Source of the DNA: Chitinophagaceae bacterium | GTDB taxonomy: Bacteria; Bacteroidota; Bacteroidia; Chitinophagales; Chitinophagaceae | Direction: 5' to 3' | Length of the DNA stretch: 54,734 nucleotides | Assembly (NCBI GenBank): GCA_947380905.1 | Contig: CANCSS010000015.1 | Span: forward strand, 1-54,734 | Shown here: positions 27,729-36,735 of the stretch, piece after piece | Layout: every line of letters begins with the position of its first letter | How positions within the stretch are numbered: position 1 is the first letter of the stretch | Translations under genes and position numbers: made by a program | The notes under the pieces: model-generated | What the model saw: only the letters and a program-made list of their open reading frames with translations | The model's database searches: none | What the model was told of the DNA's origin: nothing

Positions 27729-28292
27729 TTATTTAACACGTTCAACGTATTCGCCATTTTTGGTATTGATCTTGATCTTTTCACCTTCATTCACAAACAA
27801 GGGCACCATCACAGTGGCTCCAGATTGAATGGTAGCAGCTTTTAAAGCACGAGTGGCGGTATCGCCTTTTACTCCATTTTCGCAATAAGTAATGACCACT
27901 TCTATTTTTTCTGGAAGTTCAGCACCAATTGGAAGCTCCGTTTCGGTATTCATAAATACAAAAACTTCGGCGCCATCTATCAAAAACTGAGGGGCATCTA
28001 TCATTTCTTCAGACATGGCAATTTGCTCAAAAGTTTCCGTGTTCATTAGGTTATAGCCACTATCATCCTTATATAAATATTGAAATGCTTTCTTTTCAAC
28101 GCGCACAGGGTGAATGTTCTCCCCGCTATTCCAGGTTTTTTCGATAGATCTTTTATTGTCTACTCCTTTTAGTTTGGCCCATATTTTAGCAGCTGCACGA
28201 GCTGTTTTGTTCTCCCCAAATTCTACGACCGAATACAAGTTACCGTCCAATTTTAAGATCATTCCGCGACTGATGTCTGAAGTTGTTGCCAT
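27729..28292 (-). CDS. efp: Elongation factor P (atypical modification loop)
   Basis: EF-P binds between the ribosomal P and E sites and rescues ribosomes stalled at polyproline. The 187-residue protein has the KOW-like domain I and two OB domains, ending GEYVERVK. The modification loop reads GENKTARAAAK at residues 26-36. Lined up without gaps through the following AKL and IEKTW segments, the tip residue is Arg32, matching Pseudomonas NKSGR rather than the KPGKG loop of E. coli and Bacteroides. The expected modifying enzyme gene earP is not in the window. It is divergent from sucD and upstream of accBC. Confidence 0.93.
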   Translation of the reverse strand: MATTSDISRGMILKLDGNLYSVVEFGENKTARAAAKIWAKLKGVDNKRSIEKTWNSGENIHPVRVEKKAFQYLYKDDSGYNLMNTETFEQIAMSEEMIDAPQFLIDGAEVFVFMNTETELPIGAELPEKIEVVITYCENGVKGDTATRALKAATIQSGATVMVPLFVNEGEKIKINTKNGEYVERVK

Positions 28293-28324
28293 AATTGTTT
28301 TTTTTAATTTGTCTTAGCGAACGG

Positions 28325-28332
28325 CAAAAGTA
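28325..28332 (-). promoter_or_regulatory. -7 element upstream of efp
   Basis: Minus-strand TACTTTTG matches TAnnTTTG, 33 nt before the efp ATG. No good -33 partner is visible. Confidence 0.45.
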
Positions 28333-28405
28333 GCACATGATAGCCATTTATAAAAAATCCTTTAATTTTTATTAAGAAATAAGCATAAAAAAACCTTGAT
28401 TAGCC

Positions 28406-28413
28406 TATTTTTG
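28406..28413 (+). promoter_or_regulatory. -7 element upstream of sucD
   Basis: TATTTTTG matches TAnnTTTG and ends 26 nt before the sucD ATG, in the 147-bp divergent region shared with efp. Confidence 0.45.
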
Positions 28414-28439
28414 CGCCACAAATAACAAAAACGCACTAG

Positions 28440-29312
28440 ATGTCAGTATTAGTCAATAAAAACTCGAAAATCATTGTACAAGGCTTTACAGGTACAGAAG
28501 GAAGTTTCCATGCCGCACAAATGATTGAATATGGTACTCAATTGGTGGGAGGTGTAACACCTGGTAAAGGGGGCACCATGCATTTAGACAGACCCGTATT
28601 TAATACAGTTGCCGATGCCGTTAAAAATACAGGCGCTGATGTGAGTATCATTTTTGTTCCTCCTGCATTTGCAGCGGATGCAATTATGGAAGCCGGGGAT
28701 GCTGGCATTGGTTTGGTAGTTTGTATTACCGAAGGCATTCCTGTTCAGGATATGGTGAAGGTGAAAAATTATTTACTAGGAAAAACAACTCGTTTAATAG
28801 GGCCAAATTGTCCTGGTGTTATAACTGCAGAAGAAGCTAAAGTGGGTATTATGCCTGGCTTTATATTCAAGAAAGGAAGCATTGGCATTGTTTCAAAAAG
28901 TGGCACTTTAACTTATGAAGCTGCGGATCAAGTGGTGAAAGCAGGATTAGGTATCACTACTGCTATTGGTATTGGAGGAGATCCCATCATTGGCACAACA
29001 ACAAAAGAAGCAGTTGAATTATTAATGAATGATCCTGAAACAAAAGGAATTATTTTGATCGGCGAAATTGGTGGAAGCATGGAAGCAGATGCCGCCAATT
29101 GGATCAAAGACAATTTGAGAAAACCAGTGGTTGGATTTATTGCTGGTCAAACTGCACCTGCTGGACGTCGCATGGGTCATGCTGGTGCCATCATTGGAGG
29201 GGCAGATGATACGGCCGCTGCTAAAATGAAAATTATGGCTGCTTGCGGAATTCATGTATGTGCAAGTCCTGCTGACATAGGTACTACCATGGCTGCAGCT
29301 TTAAAAAAATAA
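28440..29312 (+). CDS. sucD: Succinyl-CoA synthetase alpha subunit
   Basis: With SucC it interconverts succinyl-CoA and succinate in the TCA cycle, forming ATP or GTP. The 290-residue protein has the CoA-binding Rossmann start ([22 protein letters not shown]), GPNCPGVI, and [13 protein letters not shown], whose histidine is the phosphorylated active-site residue. The beta subunit gene is not in the window. A strong terminator follows, so it is a monocistronic unit. Confidence 0.97.
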   Translation: MSVLVNKNSKIIVQGFTGTEGSFHAAQMIEYGTQLVGGVTPGKGGTMHLDRPVFNTVADAVKNTGADVSIIFVPPAFAADAIMEAGDAGIGLVVCITEGIPVQDMVKVKNYLLGKTTRLIGPNCPGVITAEEAKVGIMPGFIFKKGSIGIVSKSGTLTYEAADQVVKAGLGITTAIGIGGDPIIGTTTKEAVELLMNDPETKGIILIGEIGGSMEADAANWIKDNLRKPVVGFIAGQTAPAGRRMGHAGAIIGGADDTAAAKMKIMAACGIHVCASPADIGTTMAAALKK

Positions 29313-29339
29313 GAACATTCCGTCTTAAAAATACATTAG

Positions 29340-29372
29340 ATCCCTTATCATCAAAAAGATAAGGGATTTTTT
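29340..29372 (+). terminator. Intrinsic terminator after sucD
   Basis: Perfect 10-bp arms ATCCCTTATC and GATAAGGGAT with an 8-nt loop, followed by TTTTTATT, about 30 nt after the sucD stop. Confidence 0.9.
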
Positions 29373-29376
29373 ATTG

Positions 29377-29384
29377 TAAGTTTG
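29377..29384 (+). promoter_or_regulatory. -7 element abutting the start at 29389
   Basis: TAAGTTTG matches TAnnTTTG and ends 4 nt before the ATG at 29389, right behind the sucD terminator. The transcript would begin at or very near the start codon. Confidence 0.5.
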
Positions 29385-29388
29385 TTCT

Positions 29389-29811
29389 ATGAAATATCCG
29401 TTTTTCTTAATCATCTTCCTATTATTTTATGTGCAAACGAATGGGCAAAATCAAACACAAATTAAAATTCATTGCATTGCCCCCAAGAAATTTGTAACAG
29501 GTCAATCGGTAAAATTAAAAGTGCAAGTAAGTCATCATTTAAAAGAAGAGAAAACAGGATCACTTACCCTTTCATTAATAAATCATCAAACAAAAAAATC
29601 AGTAGATGGTTGGTTTTTGAATATTTTTCCATTTCAATACTTTACTACCCTACTAAATGAAAAATTTGAAGCCGAATTCCCTTTTACCATACCCAATGAT
29701 TATCGAGAAAGCGTTGATCTGCTATTAGTAGCTGTCGTCAATGAATTAAAAGATACTATTGGCTTCACGATACCCATTAAAAAAGCAAATCCCATTGCAA
29801 AAAAAAGTTAA
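29389..29811 (+). CDS. Secreted single-domain protein resembling an alpha-2-macroglobulin beta-sandwich
   Basis: 140 residues with a signal peptide (FFLIIFLLFYVQTNG, cleavage near 19). The mature part is one beta-rich domain containing DGWFLNIFPFQYFTTLL and FEAEFPFTIPNDYRESVDLLLVAVV. The D-G-W-F-x-N-x-FP-x-QYFT motif, followed by a F-x-IP-x-x-Y strand pair, recalls a macroglobulin-like domain of Bacteroidetes alpha-2-macroglobulins, here on its own without thioester or bait regions. The resemblance is from memory of the family. Its end overlaps the start of the following oxidoreductase. Confidence 0.7.
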   Translation: MKYPFFLIIFLLFYVQTNGQNQTQIKIHCIAPKKFVTGQSVKLKVQVSHHLKEEKTGSLTLSLINHQTKKSVDGWFLNIFPFQYFTTLLNEKFEAEFPFTIPNDYRESVDLLLVAVVNELKDTIGFTIPIKKANPIAKKS

Positions 29812-30844
29812 ATACTTGGTCATTGGTCAAGGACTAGTAGGTACTTGGCTGGCTTACTTTTTACAAGAAAGGAATCTTAGTTATGTCATAGTAAATGATA
29901 GCAAGCAAGCTTCTGCTAGCAGCGTTGCGAGTGGAGTAATCAATCCAGTCACTGGCAGAAGAATGGTTCAAACCTGGATGATAGAAGATGTTATGCCTTT
30001 TGCAGTAGCCTCATATGAAGCATTTCAACAAAAAACTAATTCAAAAATAGTATCAAATACGCCTGTTGTATTAATTCATCCTTCGCCACAAATGAAAGAT
30101 AGTTTCGATTATCGATTGGCGCATGATAATGTGTATTTAAAAACCAATAACACTTTAGATTGGCAATCCTTTTTCAATACCCCTTTTGGAACCGGTGAAA
30201 TTGACAACTGTTATTGGATTGATTTGATCCCATTTTTAGAGGCAGGCAAAAAACACATGGCGGATCATTTTATAGAATCCACCTTTGCATTTACCGAATT
30301 TAAAATTGTAGACGAAGGTGTTCAGTGGAAAGATATCCTCGCCGAAAAAATTATTTTTTGCGACGGTGTCAATTCTATGCAAAATCCTTATTTCAAAGCG
30401 CTTCCCTTTGCGCCTAACAAAGGGGAAGCATTAATCGTGGCCATCGATGGTTTACCAGCTAAGCATATTTATAAAAACAATATTGCGATTGTACCCTGGA
30501 AGGAAAATTTATTTTGGGTGGGTTCTAGTTTTGAATGGCAATACGAAAACCAAGATCCTACAAAGGCATTTAAACAAAAGATGATGACTGCGCTAGACTC
30601 TATTTTGAAACTACCCTATCAAGTAGTGGATCACCTAGTAGGTATCAGGCCCGCTAATACAGAAAGAAGGCCTTTTGTGGGCTTACATCCTAGCTATCCT
30701 CAATTAGGTATCTGCAATGGCATGGGCACCAAGGGTTGTTCCTTGGCCCCTTATTTTGCTTCGGAATTAATCAATCACATCGAACTGGGTGAGGAAATTA
30801 ACAAAGAAGCCGACATAGCAAGATTTGGCCCTTTACTTGTTTAG
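29795..30844 (+). CDS. FAD-dependent oxidoreductase (DAO family)
   Basis: A D-amino-acid-oxidase-type flavoprotein. The N-terminus has the dinucleotide-binding KYLVIGQGLVGTWLAYFL, then SSVASGVINPVTGRRMVQTWM, and the C-terminus has VGIRPANTERRPFVGLHP and a GICNGMGTKGCSLAPYFA segment closing the FAD site. The substrate is unknown. No ATG is available near the start: TTG at 29795 gives 349 residues with the Rossmann strand a few residues in, while TTG at 29759 would add 12 residues. Either start overlaps the preceding gene (17 or 53 bp), suggesting coupled translation. Confidence 0.85.
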   Translation: MQKKVKYLVIGQGLVGTWLAYFLQERNLSYVIVNDSKQASASSVASGVINPVTGRRMVQTWMIEDVMPFAVASYEAFQQKTNSKIVSNTPVVLIHPSPQMKDSFDYRLAHDNVYLKTNNTLDWQSFFNTPFGTGEIDNCYWIDLIPFLEAGKKHMADHFIESTFAFTEFKIVDEGVQWKDILAEKIIFCDGVNSMQNPYFKALPFAPNKGEALIVAIDGLPAKHIYKNNIAIVPWKENLFWVGSSFEWQYENQDPTKAFKQKMMTALDSILKLPYQVVDHLVGIRPANTERRPFVGLHPSYPQLGICNGMGTKGCSLAPYFASELINHIELGEEINKEADIARFGPLLV

Positions 30845-30913
30845 AAAAAATGGGCTTCAAAATAAAAAAAAGAATAATTTTAAACCAATAAATTTTAATT
30901 CAAATCTACCAAC

Positions 30914-31318
30914 ATGAATGCAGAAGAAAAAGAATTATACCATATCCCTATTACTTATCGCAAAATGGAAAATCTACATATTGTTTTTTGGTTGTTCAAG
31001 GATATTGCCTGGTGTATGTTTTGGAAACCATTGGGCGTCGCGATGATTATTCCAACCCTTTCCATTTCAATAGTAATTGCTTGGAGAACCAGGCATATTT
31101 TTTCTGAATTATGTCACAATTTAGCCATCACCGTTTGGATTATGGCCAACTCTTTTTGGATGTGTAGTGAATTTTTTGGCTTAGATACTCAAATAGTATT
31201 TGGAACCGTTACGGTAAAACATTTAGCGATGATTCCATTTGTAACAGGGGTATTGATTTTGTCTTATTATTATTTGGTTCATAAACCAAGACATAAGGAA
31301 GAACCTGCTACACTTTAA
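30914..31318 (+). CDS. Small integral membrane protein of unknown function
   Basis: A 134-residue protein with about three hydrophobic helices: roughly residues 35-57 (MFWKPLGVAMIIPTLSISIV), 66-90 (HNLAITVWIMANSFWMCSEFFG) and 103-123 (LAMIPFVTGVLILSYYYLV). The N-terminus is charged and cytoplasmic in style. It is unusually rich in Trp, Met and His within the membrane part. I do not recognise the family. It follows the FAD enzyme by 69 bp and converges with the MFS gene 6 bp away. Confidence 0.75.
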   Translation: MNAEEKELYHIPITYRKMENLHIVFWLFKDIAWCMFWKPLGVAMIIPTLSISIVIAWRTRHIFSELCHNLAITVWIMANSFWMCSEFFGLDTQIVFGTVTVKHLAMIPFVTGVLILSYYYLVHKPRHKEEPATL

Positions 31319-31324
31319 TGAATT

Positions 31325-32476
31325 CTATAAATATTTCTTTAATTGATGGGCTCTTAAAGCTGTAATGATACCTAAACTACTCACCATTAAAAATGCCCAT
31401 CTTAGGCCCATGGCTTGAGATAAAAATCCAATAATGGGTGGCCCAATTAAAAATCCAAAAAATCCAACAGAAGAAACTGAGGCAAGTGCAATACTTACTT
31501 TGCTAGCCTCTGTAGTTCTGCCAACGGTTCCATAGATGGTTGGAATTACAGAAGAGACGCCAAACCCAACCAACATAAAGCCTATTGAACTTATGACGAT
31601 ATGAGGATAAGAAGTAGCCACTATGATTCCACAAGTTGCAACCAAGCCACTTAATATTAATTGTTTTCTTGCGCCCCAATAGTTGATAAGACTATCTGAA
31701 AACATCCTACCAATGGTCATGCAAGCCATAAAGCATATATAGCCAGTGGTTCTCCACTGAGTGGAAACTTTAACAACATCTTGAAAGTACACTCCACTCC
31801 AATCAAACATCATCCCTTCACAAATCATATTGCTAAATGCAATCAAGCCAAATTGCCACATCAATGGACTAGGTTTATTCCACATTTTAGAAATATGATT
31901 GCTATTTGCTTCTCCAGGTAATAAATAAATACGTGTGAAAAATAAAAACAACCATACCATCAATGCCACAAATATAAATTGTTGCAAGGGTGATATAGCA
32001 TGTGCGACAAAAAACCCACCTAATAAACCACCTACAAAACCAGCCAAGCTCCAAAAGCCATGAAAGCGAGAAGTGATACTTTTATCAAATAATTTAGACA
32101 GGGCTGCTGCTTGCGTATTCACAGATACATTAAATAAATTTCCAGCCATTCCAAATAAAAATAAAGCCATGGCTAAAATTAAACGGGTGTGCGCCAAGCC
32201 CAAAGTAATTAATGTTATGGGATAAATGATTGCAGCAATAATGAGAATTTTTTTACTGCCTTTTTTTGCAGTGATACTACCAGAGAGTGGAATGCCCAAA
32301 AAGGTACCCAATGGAAGAAATAATAAGATGCCTCCAAATGCGCCATCACTCAAACCCAAATGCATTTTAATATCTGGTATACGGCTTGCCCAAGAAGCGA
32401 AACAAATTCCAGTTAAAAAGAAATACCCTGACAATATAATACGTCTAAATTGAGGGGTAATGGCCTGATCTGTCAT
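31325..32476 (-). CDS. MFS transporter
   Basis: A major facilitator permease with about twelve membrane helices in 383 residues. It begins MTDQAITPQFRRIILSGYFFLTGICFASWASRIPDIK; the ASWASRIP segment and the early GI-LLFLPLG helix resemble the YbjJ-like branch of unknown specificity. The longer frame from 32521 is rejected because it would run across the -7 element of aspS on the opposite strand; ATG at 32476 gives a normal N-terminus. It diverges from aspS. Confidence 0.88.
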   Translation of the reverse strand: MTDQAITPQFRRIILSGYFFLTGICFASWASRIPDIKMHLGLSDGAFGGILLFLPLGTFLGIPLSGSITAKKGSKKILIIAAIIYPITLITLGLAHTRLILAMALFLFGMAGNLFNVSVNTQAAALSKLFDKSITSRFHGFWSLAGFVGGLLGGFFVAHAISPLQQFIFVALMVWLFLFFTRIYLLPGEANSNHISKMWNKPSPLMWQFGLIAFSNMICEGMMFDWSGVYFQDVVKVSTQWRTTGYICFMACMTIGRMFSDSLINYWGARKQLILSGLVATCGIIVATSYPHIVISSIGFMLVGFGVSSVIPTIYGTVGRTTEASKVSIALASVSSVGFFGFLIGPPIIGFLSQAMGLRWAFLMVSSLGIITALRAHQLKKYL

Positions 32477-32509
32477 AGCGCAAAGATGGGGTTTTTCTAG
32501 GAATTGGGC

Positions 32510-32517
32510 TATATTTG
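32510..32517 (+). promoter_or_regulatory. -7 element upstream of aspS
   Basis: TATATTTG matches TAnnTTTG and ends 28 nt before the aspS ATG at 32546. It decides the starts of both divergent genes, because longer frames on either strand would cross it. Confidence 0.6.
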
Positions 32518-32545
32518 CCAACGAAACCTATTTCAATATTATTGT

Positions 32546-34372
32546 ATGTACAGAACGCACCATTGTGGAGAATTAAATATTCAATTTGTAGGACAAAACG
32601 TTACCCTAGCGGGATGGGTACAAACCATTCGCAAATTTGGTGCGATTACATTTATTGACTTAAGAGACCGATATGGTATTACCCAACTGTTGATGGGAGA
32701 AGAATTGCAAGCACAATTAGAAGCGCATCCTTTGGGGCGTGAATTTGTCTTACAAGTAAAAGGAACTGTTATTGAGCGATCTAGCAAAAATGCGAATATA
32801 CCCACTGGTGAAATTGAAATAAAAGTTGCTGAATATAAAATACTCAATGCTTCAATGGTACCTCCTTTTACCATTCAAGACGATACCGATGGAGGTGACG
32901 ACATTAGAATGAAATATCGCTTTTTAGATTTAAGAAGAAACGCAGTAAAAAAGAATATTGAATTAAGGTATAGTGTAAATCGTGCTACCAGAAATTATTT
33001 ACATGAAAAAGGATTCATGGATATCGAAACACCTTTTTTAATCAAGTCTACCCCCGAAGGCGCGCGTGATTTTGTAGTACCTAGTAGAATGAACGCTGGC
33101 GAATTTTACGCCCTACCGCAATCGCCACAAACTTTCAAACAATTGTTAATGGTAAGTGGCTATGACCGTTACTATCAAATTGTAAAATGTTTTAGAGATG
33201 AGGATTTAAGAGCAGACAGACAACCCGAATTTACACAGATAGATTGCGAGATGAGCTTTGTGGAGCAAGAAGATATTTTAAACATGTTTGAAGGATTAAT
33301 AAAAAGCATTTTTAAAGATGTAAAGAATATTGATTACACCGAGTCTGTTCAAAGAATGACCTGGGAAGATGCAATGTGGAATTATGGCAATGACAAACCA
33401 GACATACGCTTTGGTATGGATTTGTGTAACTTAAAAAAGCCTGACCATGTATTTTCGGCCAAAAAAGACCAAGCCGCTTTAATCCATGGGGTTGATTTTA
33501 AAGTATTTGATGAAGCTGAAACAGTGATTGCCATTGCAGTACCAGGTTGTAGTGAATATTCACGCAAACAAACCGACGAATTGACTGAATGGGTAAAGCG
33601 CCCACAGATTGGCATGAAAGGAATGGTATTTATTAAATGTAATACCGACGGAAGTTTTAAAAGTAGTGTAGATAAATTTTACTCAGAAGATAAATTAAAA
33701 GCCATTGCGAATGCTGCCAATGCAAAAGCAGGTGACTTGATTTTAATTTTAGCGGGGGCGGAAGAAAGAACTCGAAAAGCGGTGAGTGAATTAAGACTGG
33801 AATTAGGCAAACAATTAGGATTTAGAAAAGAAACTGAATTTAAGTTGTTATGGGTTTTGGACTTCCCATTATTTGAATATGATGAAGAAGGCAATCGTTG
33901 GGTAGCAAGGCATCATCCATTTACTTCGCCTAAGCCAGACCAAATAGATGTGATGATTAACAATGCCCCTGAAATTAAAGACGCAGCTAAATACTTAGAG
34001 CATCCTTACGCAGGCATTAAAGCCAACGCATACGATATGGTATTAAATGGCAATGAAATTGGAGGCGGGTCTATTCGAATTTTCCAACGCGCTTTGCAAG
34101 AAAAAATGTTTGCTGCTTTAGGCATGAGTCCGGAAGAAGCACAACATAAATTTGGATTTTTATTAGGCGCTTTTGAATATGGTGCTCCGCCGCATGGTGG
34201 AATCGCTTTTGGATTTGACAGGCTATGTGCATTATTAGGCGGCAGCGAAAGTATCAGAGACTTTATCGCTTTCCCTAAAAATAACAGCGGCCGTGATGTG
34301 ATGTTAGATGCCCCAAGTACTATTGATGCAAAACAATTTGAAGAATTGCAAATTAAATTGAACTTGAAATAA
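32546..34372 (+). CDS. aspS: Aspartyl-tRNA synthetase
   Basis: A class IIb aminoacyl-tRNA synthetase that charges tRNA-Asp. From ATG 32546 ([10 protein letters not shown]) it has 608 residues, the bacterial length. It has the N-terminal OB anticodon-binding domain ([21 protein letters not shown]), then motif 2 ([18 protein letters not shown]), a GAD insertion (about 290-420) and motif 3 ([13 protein letters not shown]). The open frame extends 14 codons upstream through the promoter and is not used. Whether it is AspRS or the relaxed AsxRS cannot be read from sequence alone here. Confidence 0.96.
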   Translation: MYRTHHCGELNIQFVGQNVTLAGWVQTIRKFGAITFIDLRDRYGITQLLMGEELQAQLEAHPLGREFVLQVKGTVIERSSKNANIPTGEIEIKVAEYKILNASMVPPFTIQDDTDGGDDIRMKYRFLDLRRNAVKKNIELRYSVNRATRNYLHEKGFMDIETPFLIKSTPEGARDFVVPSRMNAGEFYALPQSPQTFKQLLMVSGYDRYYQIVKCFRDEDLRADRQPEFTQIDCEMSFVEQEDILNMFEGLIKSIFKDVKNIDYTESVQRMTWEDAMWNYGNDKPDIRFGMDLCNLKKPDHVFSAKKDQAALIHGVDFKVFDEAETVIAIAVPGCSEYSRKQTDELTEWVKRPQIGMKGMVFIKCNTDGSFKSSVDKFYSEDKLKAIANAANAKAGDLILILAGAEERTRKAVSELRLELGKQLGFRKETEFKLLWVLDFPLFEYDEEGNRWVARHHPFTSPKPDQIDVMINNAPEIKDAAKYLEHPYAGIKANAYDMVLNGNEIGGGSIRIFQRALQEKMFAALGMSPEEAQHKFGFLLGAFEYGAPPHGGIAFGFDRLCALLGGSESIRDFIAFPKNNSGRDVMLDAPSTIDAKQFEELQIKLNLK

Positions 34373-34400
34373 TACAATTCCAACCAACTATTTAGATCCC

Positions 34401-34904
34401 ATGCCGCAAAATTTGAAACTATATACAGTACTTACTTATATTTTAATTCCCATTGCTTTGTTTTTTGGATTTTTGGATGTACTCATATTATTTTCCTCAT
34501 TGTCCAATCCAAGTGCCTTGATTATGGTATTTATTATTGCTTGCTTGGTTATTTATACTTTTTCTAGTTACAAATTTTTAAAGTTGGGTATTGAAAGAGA
34601 AATCGTGCAAACATTAAAATTGAAAGATTGGATAAAAGTGAACGCTTATGTGAGCTTTTTCTTATGTAGTTTATTTTTTGTGAATTCCATAAGTGTATTG
34701 GTTTCCACCAATACTGTTTTGCTTAAATTTATCGACGAATTTTTGCAACAGCAGCCCAATATGCCCAAAGAAATCACCAATGCATTGGTTTTGTCTATAC
34801 TCAAAGGCGTTTCTGTATTTTTATTGATTACAGGTATTATTGGGATTGTTCATATTAGAACTACCCTACGTTTGGTGAAACAGCAAGCCCACTTATTTGA
34901 GTAA
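34401..34904 (+). CDS. Four-helix membrane protein of unknown function
   Basis: A 167-residue protein with four predicted membrane helices: about 9-31 (LTYILIPIALFFGFLDVLILF), 37-55 (ALIMVFIIACLVIYTF), 79-101 (VNAYVSFFLCSLFFVNSISVLV) and 130-152 (VLSILKGVSVFLLITGIIGIV). No family or functional motif is recognised. It follows aspS by 28 bp and precedes rarA by 31 bp, so it may be part of an aspS transcript. Confidence 0.75.
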   Translation: MPQNLKLYTVLTYILIPIALFFGFLDVLILFSSLSNPSALIMVFIIACLVIYTFSSYKFLKLGIEREIVQTLKLKDWIKVNAYVSFFLCSLFFVNSISVLVSTNTVLLKFIDEFLQQQPNMPKEITNALVLSILKGVSVFLLITGIIGIVHIRTTLRLVKQQAHLFE

Positions 34905-34935
34905 ATTGGATCTAAGATTTTGTATCTTTAACTAG

Positions 34936-36216
34936 ATGAACCATTCTATCCCCTTAGCCGAAAGATTGCGCCCACAAACCCTAGCTGATTTAGTGGGGCA
35001 AGAACATCTTTCCAGCCAGGACAGCGTATTGCAAAAAGCCATCGCCAAAGGGAAAGTACCTTCTATGATTTTATGGGGACCACCCGGTGTAGGCAAAACC
35101 ACATTGGCCAATATTATAGCCACCACGTTTAATAGTGCCTATTTTCAATTGAGTGCTATTAGCAGTGGGGTAAAAGAACTCAGAGAAGTAATTGAAGAAG
35201 CCAAGTCCAAAACCAGTGCTATTTTATTTATAGATGAAATACACCGATTTAACAAAGGGCAACAAGATGCCTTATTGGGTGCTGTAGAAAAAGGAACGAT
35301 TACTTTGATTGGTGCTACTACAGAAAACCCAAGCTTCGAAGTCAATAGTGCCTTATTAAGTCGATGCCAAGTATTTATTTTAAAAGCATTGGATGAAAAA
35401 GCCTTATTAAAATTAGTAGATCAAGCCATCGAAAAAGATGCATTATTTAAAGGGCAACCCATTGAATTAAAAGAAACAGAAGCCTTGTTGCAATTATCAG
35501 GAGGTGATGGAAGAAAATTATTGAATTTATTAGAATTGTCGGTAGAAGCCTTAATAGATATTGAGAAATCTGACAAACCCTTGGTGATTAGCAATGATTG
35601 GGTGATGGAAGTTGCGCAAACCCATATTGCACTATATGATAAAAATGGAGAGCAGCATTACGATATCATATCTGCTTTTATCAAAAGTATGCGAGGCACT
35701 GATCCCAATGGTGCCATCTATTGGTTGTCGAGAATGATTGCAGGTGGGGAAGATGTAAAATTTATAGCTCGACGTATGCTGATATTTTCGAGCGAAGACA
35801 TTGGCAATGCAAACCCCAATGCCTTTTTATTGGCCAACGCTTGTTTTGATGCAGTGAATAAAATTGGTTACCCAGAAAGCAGAATTATTTTATCTCAATG
35901 TGCGATTTATTTGGCCAGCTCTCCTAAAAGCAATGCAGCCATTGAATCTATTGACCATGCTTTGGCATTGGTAAATAAAACGGGCAACCTTCCTGTCCCA
36001 TTACATTTACGCAATGCCCCAACAAAATTAATGAAAGATTTGTCTTACGGTAAAGATTATCAATATTCACACAAAGGTGAAAATAATTTCATAGAACAAG
36101 AATACTTGCCTGATGCCATCAAAAATACAACGCTGTATCAGCCACAAAAAAATTCTAGAGAACAAGAAATAAGAAAATTTCTACAAGAAAGATGGAAAGG
36201 CAAGTATGGATATTAA
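34936..36216 (+). CDS. rarA: Replication-associated recombination protein A (RarA/MgsA)
   Basis: An AAA+ ATPase related to the clamp loader that acts at stalled replication forks. The 426-residue protein has LRPQTLADLVGQEHL at the N-terminus, Walker A WGPPGVGKTT (47-56), Walker B FIDEIHRFNKGQQDALL, sensor 1 GATTENPSFEVN, and the C-terminal MgsA tetramerisation domain (SAFIKSMRGTDPNGAIYWL). The close variant TATCTTTA of the -7 consensus lies just upstream of the start. Confidence 0.95.
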   Translation: MNHSIPLAERLRPQTLADLVGQEHLSSQDSVLQKAIAKGKVPSMILWGPPGVGKTTLANIIATTFNSAYFQLSAISSGVKELREVIEEAKSKTSAILFIDEIHRFNKGQQDALLGAVEKGTITLIGATTENPSFEVNSALLSRCQVFILKALDEKALLKLVDQAIEKDALFKGQPIELKETEALLQLSGGDGRKLLNLLELSVEALIDIEKSDKPLVISNDWVMEVAQTHIALYDKNGEQHYDIISAFIKSMRGTDPNGAIYWLSRMIAGGEDVKFIARRMLIFSSEDIGNANPNAFLLANACFDAVNKIGYPESRIILSQCAIYLASSPKSNAAIESIDHALALVNKTGNLPVPLHLRNAPTKLMKDLSYGKDYQYSHKGENNFIEQEYLPDAIKNTTLYQPQKNSREQEIRKFLQERWKGKYGY

Positions 36217-36243
36217 TTCATTCCAAGATATTCATATTATCCC

Positions 36244-36251
36244 TATTTTTG
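36244..36251 (+). promoter_or_regulatory. -7 element abutting the GNAT gene
   Basis: TATTTTTG matches TAnnTTTG and ends 4 nt before the ATG at 36256, so a leaderless transcript is predicted. Confidence 0.45.
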
Positions 36252-36255
36252 CTCT

Positions 36256-36723
36256 ATGAGCACAAGCAATAACATTCAATGGGTTACCAAATCTTTTTCC
36301 GATCTTACCAATAAGGAGCTATATGAACTTTTAAGATTAAGAAGCGAAGTGTTTGTGGTAGAGCAAAATTGTGTATACCTAGACATCGACAACAATGACC
36401 AAAAAGCTCATCATACCTTAGGCTGGCTGGGCAAGGAATTGGTGGCTACCACCAGACTTTTTGATAAAAATATTATCTATGATGGTTACCAAAGTATTGG
36501 AAGAGTGGTCACTGCCCAAAAATACAGACGAACAGGTGCTGGAAAAATATTAATGAACTATTCTATTCAAGAATGTGAAAGATTGTTTGGCAAAGGCCCC
36601 ATTAAAATTGGCGCACAATTTTATTTGAAAAAATTTTATACCGATTTTGGATTTGAACAAACTGGACCAATTTATTTAGAAGATGGAATAGACCATATTC
36701 CCATGATAAGGGTTGCTCAGTAA
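36256..36723 (+). CDS. ElaA-type GNAT N-acetyltransferase
   Basis: A 155-residue acetyl-CoA-dependent acetyltransferase. The start LTNKELYELLRLRSEVFVVEQNCVY and the middle IGRVVTAQKYRRTGAGKILM (Q/RxxGxG/A acetyl-CoA loop) are ElaA-like; QFYLKKFYTDFGFEQTG and IPMIRV end the fold. The natural substrate of the ElaA group is not established. It converges with uvrA 12 bp away. Confidence 0.9.
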   Translation: MSTSNNIQWVTKSFSDLTNKELYELLRLRSEVFVVEQNCVYLDIDNNDQKAHHTLGWLGKELVATTRLFDKNIIYDGYQSIGRVVTAQKYRRTGAGKILMNYSIQECERLFGKGPIKIGAQFYLKKFYTDFGFEQTGPIYLEDGIDHIPMIRVAQ

Positions 36724-36735
36724 ATTATAAAATTC

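Noticed and set aside
32477..32545. Extended N-termini of both the MFS transporter and aspS
   Set aside because: They overlap on opposite strands and cover the aspS -7 element; the shorter ATG starts at 32476 and 32546 give normal protein ends.
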